Assembly (NCBI GenBank): GCA_963754135.1
Contig: CAVWEY010000003.1
Coordinates: 1,550,001 to 1,614,000, forward strand
Length of the DNA: 64,000 nt
Origin: JAJFUI01 sp963754135
Lineage (GTDB): Bacteria > Planctomycetota > Planctomycetia > Pirellulales > Thermoguttaceae
Reading direction: 5' to 3'
In this document: piece by piece, positions 41,844 to 53,124 of the stretch
Numbering within the stretch: position 1 is the stretch's first letter
How the letters are laid out: each line of letters starts with the position of its first letter
Translations under genes and position numbers: made by a program
The notes under the pieces: model-generated
Told to the model about the DNA's origin: nothing
What the model saw: only the letters and a program-made list of their open reading frames with translations
Databases searched by the model: none

Positions 41844-42515
41844 ATGCCCACGCCTGAACAGGAGAAGGTAGTGCCGCGGAACCAAGCTGTGCATGACCGC
41901 AGGCGGTGGCAGTTTACGCTGCGGGAAATGCTCATCGGAACGGCCCTGGTCGCCGCGGTTCTCGGCTTCGGATCGTGGCAGGGACCGCTCGGCGCCGCTG
42001 GTGTGCTCGCCGTTGCCGGGCTTTGCCTGCTTGGCATGGCCGTCTTCTCGCGTCGCAAGCGGTTGGCCGTTTTCTCGGGAGTGTGCCTGCTCGTCGCCGG
42101 GAGCATTGCAGGCCTTTTCTATTTTGGCCCGCGATCCGAGATCGGCGGCGTCTGTGTCATTTGCGGCAAGCGAATTGTGGCGCCCGTCTTCGGCGGCGTC
42201 AGTTTACGCAGATACGAGGTCGAAACGGACCTGTCACGCTGGTATCGTCTGGCAGGACTCAGACCGCACACGCACCAGTGGATTCTCCTCTATGGCTGGG
42301 GCCAGGATTGGGGCGGTCATCAGGATTTCGTTTGCCCCGGCGACGGGGGCGCTATGGGGGAGCTGTTTCTGCTCAGGAAGGCGTGGGACAAGGTTGATCG
42401 GGCGACCTTCAACGACTTGGCAGAGGATTACTACAATACATGCGATGATGAATCCAAGGTTCCGAACTTCCACAAGAAATGCGATAGGCTTGGAGTTACA
42501 TATCGCGATCCATGA
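41844..42515 (+). CDS. Hypothetical membrane protein
   Basis: 223 residues from ATG 41844. WQFTLREMLIGTALVAAVLG is the opening helix of a widespread planctomycete membrane-protein type. Two more helices follow (GAAGVLAVAGLCLLGMAVFS, LAVFSGVCLLVAGSIAGLFY), then a soluble C-terminal half with a CxxC (GVCVICGKR) and Trp/Tyr-rich segments. Function unknown. It starts 11 bp after the toxin-like gene but is probably unrelated to it. Confidence 0.65.
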   Translation: MPTPEQEKVVPRNQAVHDRRRWQFTLREMLIGTALVAAVLGFGSWQGPLGAAGVLAVAGLCLLGMAVFSRRKRLAVFSGVCLLVAGSIAGLFYFGPRSEIGGVCVICGKRIVAPVFGGVSLRRYEVETDLSRWYRLAGLRPHTHQWILLYGWGQDWGGHQDFVCPGDGGAMGELFLLRKAWDKVDRATFNDLAEDYYNTCDDESKVPNFHKKCDRLGVTYRDP

Positions 42516-42561
42516 TGCGACATAACACGAACGCACTGTTCGCCGGCAGAGCCGAATACCT

Positions 42562-43767
42562 TTACGGCAGCTTGTGCCCCAGCTTGTCGCGCTTGGCGGT
42601 GATGTAGCGGACGTTGTGCTCGTGGATCGGCCCCAGGATCGGCACCTGATCGACCACTTCCAGGTCGAATCCGCCGTAGATGAAGGCGTCGGTCTTTTTG
42701 GGATTGTTCGTCAGCAGCCGGACCTTCGACAGGCCGAGGTCCTTGAGCACCTGGATGCCGACGCCGTAATCGCGGCTGTCGACCTGGTGGCCCAGGGCCA
42801 GGTTGGCCTCGACCGTGTCCATGCCTTCGTCCTGAAGCCCGTAGGCCTTGATCTTCTCGACCAGTCCGATGCCGCGGCCTTCCTGGGGCAGATAGACCAG
42901 CACGCCGGCCCCTTCCTGGCCGATCATCTGCATGGCCAACTGGAGTTGATCGCCGCAATCGCAGCGGAGAGAGGCCAGCAGGTCGCCGGTGAAGCAGGCC
43001 GAGTGCAGCCGCACCAGCGGCTCGGGCCGGGCGGCTGGCTCGCCCAGCACGATCGCCAGCGGCTGCTGATCCTCGTACTTCACGCCGTAGGCGATGATCC
43101 GACCCGGACCGAAGCGGGTGGGCAGGTCCGCCTCGGCCAGCCGGTAGACGAGTTTCTCGCTGCGGCGGCGGTGGCGGATCAGCCCTTCGATGGTGATGAT
43201 CTCGAACCCGTGCGTCTCGGCCAGGGCGTAGAGTTCTTCGCGGTTGGCCCGGTCGCCGCTGGGGCCGAGGATTTCGATCAGCACGCCGGCGGGCCGCAGT
43301 CCGGCCATGCGGGCGAGATCGACGGCGCACTCGGTGTGTCCGGCCCGCCGCAACACGCCCCCCGCCTTCGCCACCAAGGGATAAAGGTGGCCGGGCCGCA
43401 CGAAATCGGACGGCTTGCTGGCCGGGTTGAGAATCTCCTGGATCGTCCGCGCCCGCTCCGGCGCGGTCACGCCCGTGCGGCAGCTCCGATGATCGACGGG
43501 CACGGTGAAGGCGGTCCCCAGCGGGGCCGTGTTGTTCTCGACGATCTGCGGCAGGTCGAGCCGCTCGGCCGTCTCGGGCAGGATGGGCATGCAAAGCTGC
43601 CCCCGGCCGTGCGTAATCATGAAGTTGACGATCTCGGGCGTGACCTTTTCGGCCGCGGAGATAAAGTCCCCTTCGTTCTCCCGGTCCTCGTCGTCCATGA
43701 CGACAACGATCCGGCCGGCGGCAATGGCCTCGACGGCCGCTTCAATCGTGGAAAGCCGACGCGACAC
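42562..43767 (-). CDS. ribBA: Bifunctional DHBP synthase / GTP cyclohydrolase II
   Basis: A 401-residue fusion making both riboflavin precursors. The N-terminal RibB part has the acidic loop DDEDRENEGDFISAAEKVTP and DHRSCRTGVTAPERA. The C-terminal RibA part has the zinc-site cysteines and substrate motif in LVRLHSACFTGDLLASLRCD and CGDQLQLAM, then GRGIGLVEKIKAYGLQDEGM. The start is GTG 43767, with GAGGAGG 8 nt upstream. It stands alone; no other rib gene is adjacent. Confidence 0.95.
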   Translation of the reverse strand: MSRRLSTIEAAVEAIAAGRIVVVMDDEDRENEGDFISAAEKVTPEIVNFMITHGRGQLCMPILPETAERLDLPQIVENNTAPLGTAFTVPVDHRSCRTGVTAPERARTIQEILNPASKPSDFVRPGHLYPLVAKAGGVLRRAGHTECAVDLARMAGLRPAGVLIEILGPSGDRANREELYALAETHGFEIITIEGLIRHRRRSEKLVYRLAEADLPTRFGPGRIIAYGVKYEDQQPLAIVLGEPAARPEPLVRLHSACFTGDLLASLRCDCGDQLQLAMQMIGQEGAGVLVYLPQEGRGIGLVEKIKAYGLQDEGMDTVEANLALGHQVDSRDYGVGIQVLKDLGLSKVRLLTNNPKKTDAFIYGGFDLEVVDQVPILGPIHEHNVRYITAKRDKLGHKLP

Positions 43768-43868
43768 CCCAAGTCCTCCTCACCGTTGCTTGTCAGCCAA
43801 TGCACAAGCGCTCGGAGTCCATTATAGTCGATGCCCCCGCCCTTGCCAACGGAGTGGTCATTCTCCTT

Positions 43869-43931
43869 CGTAGTTCATGTTTTGGCATAACGGCCAGCCC
43901 CGATCGGCGGTTGGTTATGCTGAAACATAAC

Positions 43932-43935
<4 letters not shown>
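43869..43935. repeat. Palindromic element, family D, abutting the alaS stop
   Basis: Arms 43869-43891 and 43913-43935 (gtag-ttatgtttcagcataac pattern and complement). On the minus strand the element's leading TAG (43932-43934) is the alaS stop codon. Confidence 0.75.
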
Positions 43936-46594
<2,659 letters not shown>

Positions 46595-46667
46595 CGCGGA
46601 TTTTCCTCGAAATCGGACTCTCCATCATATCCGCCTCGGGGGGTGGGGGAAAGCGGGGCCGGCCGGG

Positions 46668-46871
46668 TTGCCAACCTGTCGCACAGACTGGTCGTTGGAA
46701 CTCTACCGGCAGCAAGACGGCCAACTGGCGATGACCGGCCAATCCACGCTTGCTGCCCCGGAAGTACTCGGCAGCCAAACGGTCGGCCTCGGGTTTCAAC
46801 TGCTGCCCGGCCCAGAGCGGCCGCAGATTCAGGTGACGCATCCGGCCAGCGGGCGGCAGTGGCAGTTCTGA
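46668..46871 (+). pseudogene. Possible 3' remnant of a lost gene
   Basis: An in-frame stretch (CRTDWSLELYRQQDGQLAMT, AAPEVLGSQTVGLGFQLLPG, RPQIQVTHPASGRQWQF) ends in TGA at 46869-46871. It looks like natural protein but has no start codon before alaS begins on the other strand. Perhaps a truncated gene end. Identity unknown. Confidence 0.3.
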
Positions 46872-46877
46872 CGCCGG

Positions 46878-47828
46878 TTACTGGATCGGCAAGTAGTCGT
46901 AGTCGCCGCAATTGGCGCTATCGGTCAGCTTCTCACCGTGGCCGTCGCAGAAGGTGACGACCGAGATGCCGCTGTGATTGGTCGGATAGACCCTCGTACC
47001 CAGCGGCGACTGGCCGTTGGCGAAATCGACCGGCCCAAAGTCCCGCACCAGACCCACGCCCGGCCAAATGAAGCCGAACTGGTTCGCGATAACGTTGGTT
47101 GGCGTTTTCCCAGCGGCGTCAACGGCTGTCCATAGGCGGCGAGGACCATTCACAGAATCGAGCATCACCCAGTTGGGGCCGTTGCGCACCGCCTGATACG
47201 GATTGTCCGTAATCAACGGCCGCCGCGACGGCGCCGCGATGTTCGACATCGTGATCGGCGTTGCGGAGACAACCGGCGGAGAAGCCGTTGGGTCGTTGCA
47301 CAGGTTGCGGAAGACGCCCATGTGGGTCGTCGAGGTGGCTTCGACAAACGGCCCAGGCACGGTCTGGTACGGCCCTTCGCCGATGTTCACTGCGTACGAC
47401 AACGCCGGCAATGTGTTGCCGGGATTGCTCGCGTCGGACGGGCAGACGAACTCATTGACGCGGACGACGCAAGACGGATCGGGCACGCCGCTCCGCCAGC
47501 CGTTGGTCTTCAGGGGGCCTTCCCACAAATCGTTTCGGCCGAGGAACGGCAGAATCACGGGTGCCCAGCTTACCCGCGTCGGGCCGGCCGCGAGGCCGAC
47601 GTTGTTCGCGTAGCCTGGAAAATGCCCCTTCGCCCCCTCATAGCTAATGATCGCCAGGGCCAACTCCTTCTGGTTATTCACGCACTGGGCGGTGCGGGCG
47701 GCGTTGCGGGCCATCTGCACGGCCGGCAGCAGCAACGCCGCCAACATGGCGATGATCGTCATCACCGTCAGCAGTTCCACGAGCGTAAAGGCGGCGCGGC
47801 GGCGCAGGGTCATGGTTTCGGTCTCCAC
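46878..47828 (-). CDS. DUF1559 type II pseudopilin-like protein
   Basis: 316 residues; ATG 47828 or 47813. The prepilin helix is AAFTLVELLTVMTIIAMLAA. The DUF1559 features are NNQKELALAIISYEGAKGHF, FVCPSDASNPGNTLPALSYA and the terminal H-x9-DG motif NHSGISVVTFCDGHGEKL. It is more diverged than the 10285/48196 pair. It is divergent from the next pseudopilin gene. Confidence 0.88.
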   Translation of the reverse strand: METETMTLRRRAAFTLVELLTVMTIIAMLAALLLPAVQMARNAARTAQCVNNQKELALAIISYEGAKGHFPGYANNVGLAAGPTRVSWAPVILPFLGRNDLWEGPLKTNGWRSGVPDPSCVVRVNEFVCPSDASNPGNTLPALSYAVNIGEGPYQTVPGPFVEATSTTHMGVFRNLCNDPTASPPVVSATPITMSNIAAPSRRPLITDNPYQAVRNGPNWVMLDSVNGPRRLWTAVDAAGKTPTNVIANQFGFIWPGVGLVRDFGPVDFANGQSPLGTRVYPTNHSGISVVTFCDGHGEKLTDSANCGDYDYLPIQ

Positions 47829-47937
47829 CAGAATGGTTTGCCCTCCTCCCTCATTCTGTCAGAATTCGGCGGAAAACGCCAGCGGGATTATCGCCCGTAA
47901 TCCCCCAGAGAGGGTAGTGGCTAACAACCGAAGGAGG

Positions 47938-48001
47938 TCTTGGGCCTTAGGTCTTGGGGCTTCGTGCCAAGACCTAAGACCCAAGACCTAAGACCAAAGC
48001 A
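47938..48001. repeat. Imperfect palindrome (CTTAGGTCTTGG / CCAAGACCTAAG)
   Basis: cttgggccttaggtcttgggg (47939-47959) faces ccaagacctaagacccaagac (47969-47989), followed by another partial copy. It lies between divergent pseudopilin genes. Confidence 0.65.
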
Positions 48002-48195
48002 TAACCTATGGCCGACATCTCTGTGCTCCCTGTGGTCTTTCGCGGCCGTCGGCTTTTCCTCGATACCCGTCCGCAGGGTGGAGTCCGGCAAGAAACCGGG
48101 AAGCGGGCGGGAAATCCCTGGATTTTTCCGCCCCGTTGTGGGAGAATAAGCATTAGGCAAGGCGGAACTTCTCCAATCAATAGGGAAGACGGCTC

Positions 48196-49299
48196 ATGGA
48201 CTATCGCCAAATCTCCAAATCCCAAATCCCAAATCCCAAATCCGGTTTTACGCTGGTGGAACTGCTGGTGGTGATCACCATCATCGGCATGTTGATGGCC
48301 TTGTTGCTGCCGGCGGTGCAGTCCGCCCGCGAGGCCGGCCGCCGCGCCCAGTGCCTGAACAACGAACACAACATCGCCCTGGCGATGATTCAATTCGAGA
48401 ACAGCCGCGGCTATTTCCCAGGCTACAAGAACCCGCTGACTGCCGGGCAGACAACCACCGTCAACAATGGGGTTACGATCGTTACCAACCACGCGCTCAT
48501 TGTCGGTTGGCCCGTCACATTGCTGCCGAACATTGGCCGCCGGGACCTCTATGACACCTACCTTGCCACCTACGTCGGTTCTTTGAACGGCACGGTTACC
48601 ACTGCGACGTACCAGACGCCCAGCCTCCCACTGTTGACTTGCCCGAGCGATCCGCCTGACAATCCTGGAAGCCCCTGGTTGTCGTACGTCGTCAACCGCG
48701 GGCGCAACGGGTGGAACTATAGCCCTGCGGTGGGCGTCTGTTTTGACCAGTGCCTTCAGTTCGAGTACCCCAACAACAATCCCGCCGTCCCGGCGCCGAC
48801 GCAAGTCAGCCTTGACTACATTACCAGCCACAACGGGGCGGCGACCACTCTCTTGCTGGCGGAGTCGATTTTGACGCCAACCAGCGTGGTCGATCCGACC
48901 GCCGCGCCGGCGGCCTTCCCGTACATGAACCTCCTGATGCCGAGTTCCGACCAGGTTTTGCCGACCGATACACTTCCCACGCCAACGGGCAGCATAAACT
49001 ACTACCGCCCCGCGAGCGTCTGGTGGAACTCGGCGGGCTGGACGGAGCCGGCCGCCGAGATGACACTGGGATTCGAGTGGAGCGCGCTCGCGAGCACCAC
49101 CCTAGCGCGGGTGAGCAATCAGATTTCATCGCGCCACGGCGGCGTAATCAACGTCTCCTTTTGCGACGGCCACACGCAGTCGATCCGGGACGACATGGAC
49201 GTGAACACCTTCCGGCACATCTGCACGCCGAACGATTCCCAGTGCGTCGGCCTTCCGAATTTTCCGACGGACAGCCTGGACGAGTCACAACTGAGATAA
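48196..49299 (+). CDS. DUF1559 type II pseudopilin-like protein
   Basis: 367 residues. The leader before the cleavage site is made of a simple DNA repeat (CCAAATCCCAAAT..., 48209-48243), translated ISKSQIPNPKS. The usual helix GFTLVELLVVITIIGMLMAL follows. DUF1559 features are NNEHNIALAMIQFENSRGYF, LTCPSDPPDNPGSPWLSYVV and the H-x9-DG region RHGGVINVSFCDGHTQSI. It is a close paralogue of 10285-11445. Confidence 0.9.
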   Translation: MDYRQISKSQIPNPKSGFTLVELLVVITIIGMLMALLLPAVQSAREAGRRAQCLNNEHNIALAMIQFENSRGYFPGYKNPLTAGQTTTVNNGVTIVTNHALIVGWPVTLLPNIGRRDLYDTYLATYVGSLNGTVTTATYQTPSLPLLTCPSDPPDNPGSPWLSYVVNRGRNGWNYSPAVGVCFDQCLQFEYPNNNPAVPAPTQVSLDYITSHNGAATTLLLAESILTPTSVVDPTAAPAAFPYMNLLMPSSDQVLPTDTLPTPTGSINYYRPASVWWNSAGWTEPAAEMTLGFEWSALASTTLARVSNQISSRHGGVINVSFCDGHTQSIRDDMDVNTFRHICTPNDSQCVGLPNFPTDSLDESQLR

Positions 49300-49341
49300 T
49301 CCGGGCGGTCTGGCCGGAAGCGGCGTTGGGTGGCACTGTAG

Positions 49342-49420
49342 AAGCGGCATCCTGCCGCTTCATGCCCTTGTCCGAAGGCTGCGACGCCGACACGACGCGG
49401 CAGGATGCCGCGTCTACGTG
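49342..49420. repeat. Palindromic element, family H (GCGGCATCCTGCCGC)
   Basis: Inverted arms 49342-49361 (tgtagaagcggcatcctgcc) and about 49400-49420 (gcggcaggatgccgcgtctac), between the pseudopilin stop and the decarboxylase promoter region. Confidence 0.75.
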
Positions 49421-49452
49421 CGCCCTCCTCGTCCTCTCTTGACCGGCCGGCG

Positions 49453-49458
49453 TATAAT
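49453..49458 (+). promoter_or_regulatory. TATAAT -10 box for the decarboxylase gene
   Basis: A perfect TATAAT 31 bp before ATG 49489. A TTGACC at 49439 is only 8 bp upstream, too close to be its -35, so only the -10 element is supported. AAGGAG at 49476-49481 is the ribosome-binding site. Confidence 0.35.
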
Positions 49459-49488
49459 GGACGGGCACCACTCTCAAGGAGTCCTTCC

Positions 49489-51195
49489 ATGCCGCAGGAA
49501 CTTGTCGAAGTGACGTTGCCGGAGAAGGCGGGGCCGTCGAAGCATCCGGCCACGGTCTGGGGGGCGTCGGTCGGCGACTACCTCATCCACCGCCTCCAGG
49601 ACTTCGGCGTGCGGGACGTTTTCGGCATCCCCGGCGACTACGTGTTGAGCTTCTACGGCATGTTGGAGAAGAGCCGGCTGCGGCTGATCGGCTGCACCCG
49701 CGAGGACTGCGCCGGTTTCGCGGCCGACGCCTACGCCCGCATCAATGGCATCGGGGCGGTGTGCGTGACGTATTGCGTGGGGGGCTTGAGCGTCTGCAAC
49801 GCCATCGCCGGGGCCTATGCCGAGAAGTCGCCCGTGGTCTTGATCAGCGGTGCGCCGGGCATGCGCGAGCGGTTCGCCGACCCGCTTCTGCACCATCGGG
49901 TGAAGGAGTTTCAGACCCAGGCGGACGTGTTCCGCCACGTCTGCTGCGCCGAAGCGGAGTTGAACGATCCGCACACGGCCCTGCGGGAGATCGACCGGGT
50001 GCTGGCCACGGTGGTCCGGCGGCGTCGGCCGGGCTACATCGAGCTGCCGCGGGACATGGTCGCGGTGGTGCCCGACGGCCCCCACCAGCCCACCTGCAAG
50101 GAGCCCGCCAGCGACCCGGAGACGCTCTGCGAGGCCACCGGCGAGGCGGCCCGGCGGATCGCCGCGGCCAAGCGGCCCATCATCCTGGCCGGGGTGGAAA
50201 TCCATCGCTTCGGTCTGCAATGCGAGTTGCTGGAGCTGGCCCAAGGGGCGGGCATCCCCATCGCCGCCACCATGTTGGGCAAGAGCGTCATCAGCGAGCG
50301 GCATCCCCTGTTCGCCGGCATCTACGAGGGCGCGCTGGGCCGCGAGGAGGTCACCCGCTTCGTCGAAGAGAGCGACTGCGTGATCCTCTTGGGCGAGTTC
50401 CTGACCGACATCAACATGGGTATCTTCACGGCCCATCTCGATCCGGCCCGGTGCATCTTTGCCACCAGCGAGACGCTCCGCATCAGCCGGCACCACTACG
50501 AGGGCGTGCTGCTCAAGGATTTCATCCTCGGGCTGAGCAAGGCCGGGCTGAAGACCCCGCCGCGGCAAATCCCCCCGCCGGTGGAACGCGACGAAAAACC
50601 CTTCCAACTCCAACCCGGCGAGCCGATCACCATCCGCCGGCTGGTCGCCCGGCTGAACCAGGCGCTCGACGCGACCATGACGGTGATTGCCGATCCGGGC
50701 GACGCCCTGTTCGCCTCCAGCGAGCTGCGGATTCACCGCCAGACGGAGTTCCTTAGCCCGGCGTACTACACGTCGATGGGCTTCGCGGTGCCGGCGGCGT
50801 TGGGGGCGATGGTCGCCCGGCCCAACCGCCGCCCCGTCGTCCTGGTGGGCGACGGCGCCTTTCAGATGACCGGCATGGAACTCTCGACGATCGTCCGCTA
50901 CGGCTTCCACCCGGTCGTGATCGTGCTGGACAACGAGGGCTACGGGACCGAGCGGATGCTGCTGTTGGGCGAGCACCCGTTCAACGACGTCCACCCGTGG
51001 CACTACGCAAAGGTGCCGGAAGTGCTCGGCGCCGGCAAGGGGTATGAAATCCGCACGGAGGGCGAGTTCGACCAAGCCCTTTCCGCCGCCCTGGCCGACG
51101 CCGGGCAATTGCACCTCCTCCACGTCCATCTCGGCCGCAACGATTACAGCACAACCTTGGAGCGGCTGATGACGAAGCTGCGGACGCGGGTCTGA
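49489..51195 (+). CDS. ThDP-dependent alpha-keto acid decarboxylase (pyruvate/indolepyruvate decarboxylase family)
   Basis: 568 residues, normal length. The N-terminal PYR domain reads SVGDYLIHRLQDFGVRDVFG, IPGDYVLSF, with the conserved Glu in GCTREDCAGFAADAYARING. The central domain is ERHPLFAGIYEGALG. The C-terminal PP domain has the GDG...N ThDP/Mg motif VLVGDGAFQMTGMELSTIVR and VIVLDNEGYGTERMLL. The YCVGGLSVCNAIAGAYAEKS loop is typical of PDC/IPDC rather than acetolactate synthase. The substrate (pyruvate, phenylpyruvate or indolepyruvate) is unresolved. ATG 49489 has AAGGAG 7 nt upstream. Confidence 0.88.
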   Translation: MPQELVEVTLPEKAGPSKHPATVWGASVGDYLIHRLQDFGVRDVFGIPGDYVLSFYGMLEKSRLRLIGCTREDCAGFAADAYARINGIGAVCVTYCVGGLSVCNAIAGAYAEKSPVVLISGAPGMRERFADPLLHHRVKEFQTQADVFRHVCCAEAELNDPHTALREIDRVLATVVRRRRPGYIELPRDMVAVVPDGPHQPTCKEPASDPETLCEATGEAARRIAAAKRPIILAGVEIHRFGLQCELLELAQGAGIPIAATMLGKSVISERHPLFAGIYEGALGREEVTRFVEESDCVILLGEFLTDINMGIFTAHLDPARCIFATSETLRISRHHYEGVLLKDFILGLSKAGLKTPPRQIPPPVERDEKPFQLQPGEPITIRRLVARLNQALDATMTVIADPGDALFASSELRIHRQTEFLSPAYYTSMGFAVPAALGAMVARPNRRPVVLVGDGAFQMTGMELSTIVRYGFHPVVIVLDNEGYGTERMLLLGEHPFNDVHPWHYAKVPEVLGAGKGYEIRTEGEFDQALSAALADAGQLHLLHVHLGRNDYSTTLERLMTKLRTRV

Positions 51196-51200
51196 GGCGG

Positions 51201-51230
51201 GTGCCATGCCCACGCTTGGCGTGGGCATGT
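51201..51230. repeat. Half copy of the family F hairpin
   Basis: gtgccatgcccacgcttggcgtgggcatgt, a self-complementary hairpin identical to the left arm region of the element inside lnt (12321-12350, with ggc for gtc). Confidence 0.75.
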
Positions 51231-51244
51231 CGAAAACGCGGATT

Positions 51245-51323
51245 GGGTGGCACGCCCTGAAAGGGCGTGGTGGGGCAGGATTGATTTCGACGATTCACCA
51301 CGCCCTTTCAGGGCGTGCCACCC
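51245..51323. repeat. Palindromic element, family A
   Basis: 27-bp arms 51245-51271 and 51297-51323, perfect complement, 50 bp after the decarboxylase stop and directly following the family F half copy. Confidence 0.9.
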
Positions 51324-51422
51324 GTCGTTCTCCACCTTCCGCCCAGCCTGTTCCATTTCGGGCGCAACCGCGTTACAATGGCGGGGAATTCTTGCACCAC
51401 CCTGCGCGGAGAACTACCGACT

Positions 51423-52786
51423 ATGAGTGAGACTACCAACAACACCACGTCTCGCCGCACATTTCTGAAACATTCCGCCCGGCTCGCCGCGGCCTCGACC
51501 CTGGCCGCCGCCGTGCCCTACGTCCACGCCGCCGAGGACAACACCATCCGGCTGGCCCTGATCGGCAGTGGCAACCGGGGGAGCGGCGCCGTGGGCGACG
51601 CCCTCTCCTGCGGCGCCGGGCCGGTCAAGCTGGTGGCCATGGCCGATCTGTTTCCCAACCGCCTGGAAGGATCGCACAAGGCCCTGACGAAACAGTTCGG
51701 CGGCCGGATCGACTGCCCGGCCGAGCGGCAATTCCTCGGCTTCGACGCTTATCGGAAGGCCATCGACTGCCTGCGTCCGGGCGACGTGGCCCTGCTGACC
51801 ACGCACGCGGCCTTCCGCATGATCCAATTCGAGTACGCGATCCAGAAGGGCGTTCACGTCTTCATGGAGAAGGACTTCGCACCGATCCGGGCGGGGTGCA
51901 GCGGATGCTGCGGCTGGGCGCGGCGGCGGAAAAGAAGAACCTCAAGGTGGCCGCCGGGCTGATGTGCCGCCACAGCGCCTCGCGGCAGGCCCTGATCAAC
52001 AAGGTCCGCGACGGCGCGCTGGGCGAGGTACAGTTTCTCCGCGCCTATCGCATGGAAGGCCCCGCCTGGCTCGCCCCCTGGAAGCCGGGAGCCGGCATGA
52101 GTGAGTTGTACTGGCAGATCCGCAACGCCGGCAAGTTCCTCTGGGCCTCGGCCGGCTACTTCTCCGAAATGATGATCCACCAGATCGACGAATGTTGCTG
52201 GATCAAGGACTCCTGGCCGGTCGCCGCGCAGGGCGTCGGCGGGCGGATGGTCAACTCCACGGATGCCGGCCAGGACCTCGACGCCTACTCGATCGAGTAC
52301 ACCTTCGCCGACGGCGCGAAGGCGTTTGTGACCGGCCGCTACGCCCCGGACTGCTACGACGAGTTCGCCACGTTCCTTCACGGCACGAAGTGCGCCGCGC
52401 AGTTCTCCGGCAGCGTCCACGCCCCGACGACCCACATCTACCGGGATCAGAGGACCGCCGCCGGTGCCGCCGCCAACTTCGTCTGGCAGCCGGCCAAGGA
52501 GAAGGTCAGTCCTTATCACGCCGAGTGGGCCGAGCTGTTCGGCGCGATCCGCAACGACCGGCCGCACAACGAGACCCGCCGGGCGGCGCTCTCGAACCTG
52601 GCCTCGATCATGGGCCGGGCCGCCGTCCACACGCAACGCATTGTCACCTGGGACGAGGCGATGGCCTCCCGGTTCCAGTTCTGCCCGGATGTCGCCGCGC
52701 TCGGTGCCGACAGTCCCGCGCCCGTTCGGGCCGACGCCCAAGGCCGCTACCCCGTGCCGGTCCCCGGCCAGTGGACGGAAATCTGA
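51423..52786 (+). CDS. TAT-exported Gfo/Idh/MocA oxidoreductase, one frameshift
   Basis: A twin-arginine signal (TSRRTFLKHSARLAAASTLA) precedes the Rossmann fold (NTIRLALIGSGNRGSGAVGD) and the dehydrogenase body (VHVFMEKDFAP). The frame changes at about 51885-51890: one missing base separates EKDFAP from GGVQRMLRLGAAAEKKNL. The C-terminal half follows (MCRHSASRQALINKVRDGAL, EMMIHQIDECCWIKDSWPVA). The family oxidises sugars or sugar derivatives with NAD(P). Exported members are greatly expanded in planctomycetes. The start is ATG 51423. Confidence 0.85.
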
Positions 52787-52802
52787 AGGGGTAACGGAGA
52801 AT

Positions 52803-52832
52803 CTCCCCTCTCCCTCTGGGAGAGGGGCAGGG
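52803..52832. repeat. Palindromic element, family G
   Basis: The cccctctccctctgggagagggg hairpin, 17 bp after the oxidoreductase stop. Confidence 0.65.
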
Positions 52833-52860
52833 GGTAAGGGCAGCAGCCGGGCACCACGTG

Positions 52861-53124
52861 TTACGGCTCGCACTCGATTGCCGCCAAACGCTGCCCGATT
52901 GCCAGCGGCTCGCCTTCGGCCGCCAGCTTCTCCGCCAGCACGCCGTCGGCCGGGGTGGGCAGATCGACCGTCGCGGACCCCGTCATCACCTCGGCCACCG
53001 GCTCACCCGCAGCAACCCTCTCCCCAACCTTCACCAGCCACACGCTGAGCACGACCGGACCATCAGCCACGCCCAGATCAGGCAGAACAACGAACCGGCG
53101 CGTCCGCCATTCATCATTCATCAT
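52861..53124 (-). CDS. Lipoyl-like domain protein lacking the acceptor lysine
   Basis: An 87-residue single biotinyl/lipoyl-type domain (FVVLPDLGVADGPVVLSVWL, KVGERVAAGEPVAEV, then PTPADGVLAEKLAAEGEPLA). At the hairpin turn where lipoyl domains have Glu-Thr-Asp-Lys-Ala, this protein has MTGSA, so Ser50 replaces the lysine that carries lipoate. It therefore cannot be lipoylated there. Its start overlaps the lipA stop (ATGA) inside a short ATGAATGATGA repeat. It likely plays a scaffold or binding role in the lipoate cluster. Confidence 0.75.
   Translation of the reverse strand: MMNDEWRTRRFVVLPDLGVADGPVVLSVWLVKVGERVAAGEPVAEVMTGSATVDLPTPADGVLAEKLAAEGEPLAIGQRLAAIECEP

Noticed and set aside
41506..42515. 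The membrane protein at 41844 as a third component of the toxin-antitoxin-like pair
   Set aside because: It lacks overlap and family signs; it is a common planctomycete membrane-protein type and simply lies downstream.
49439..49444. TTGACC as a -35 box for the decarboxylase promoter
   Set aside because: Only 8 bp separate it from TATAAT, far from the 16-18 bp needed.
49474..51228. A 584-codon open frame antisense to the ThDP decarboxylase
   Set aside because: GC-rich antisense artefact; His/Ala/Gly-rich with no motif, while the sense frame is a complete enzyme.
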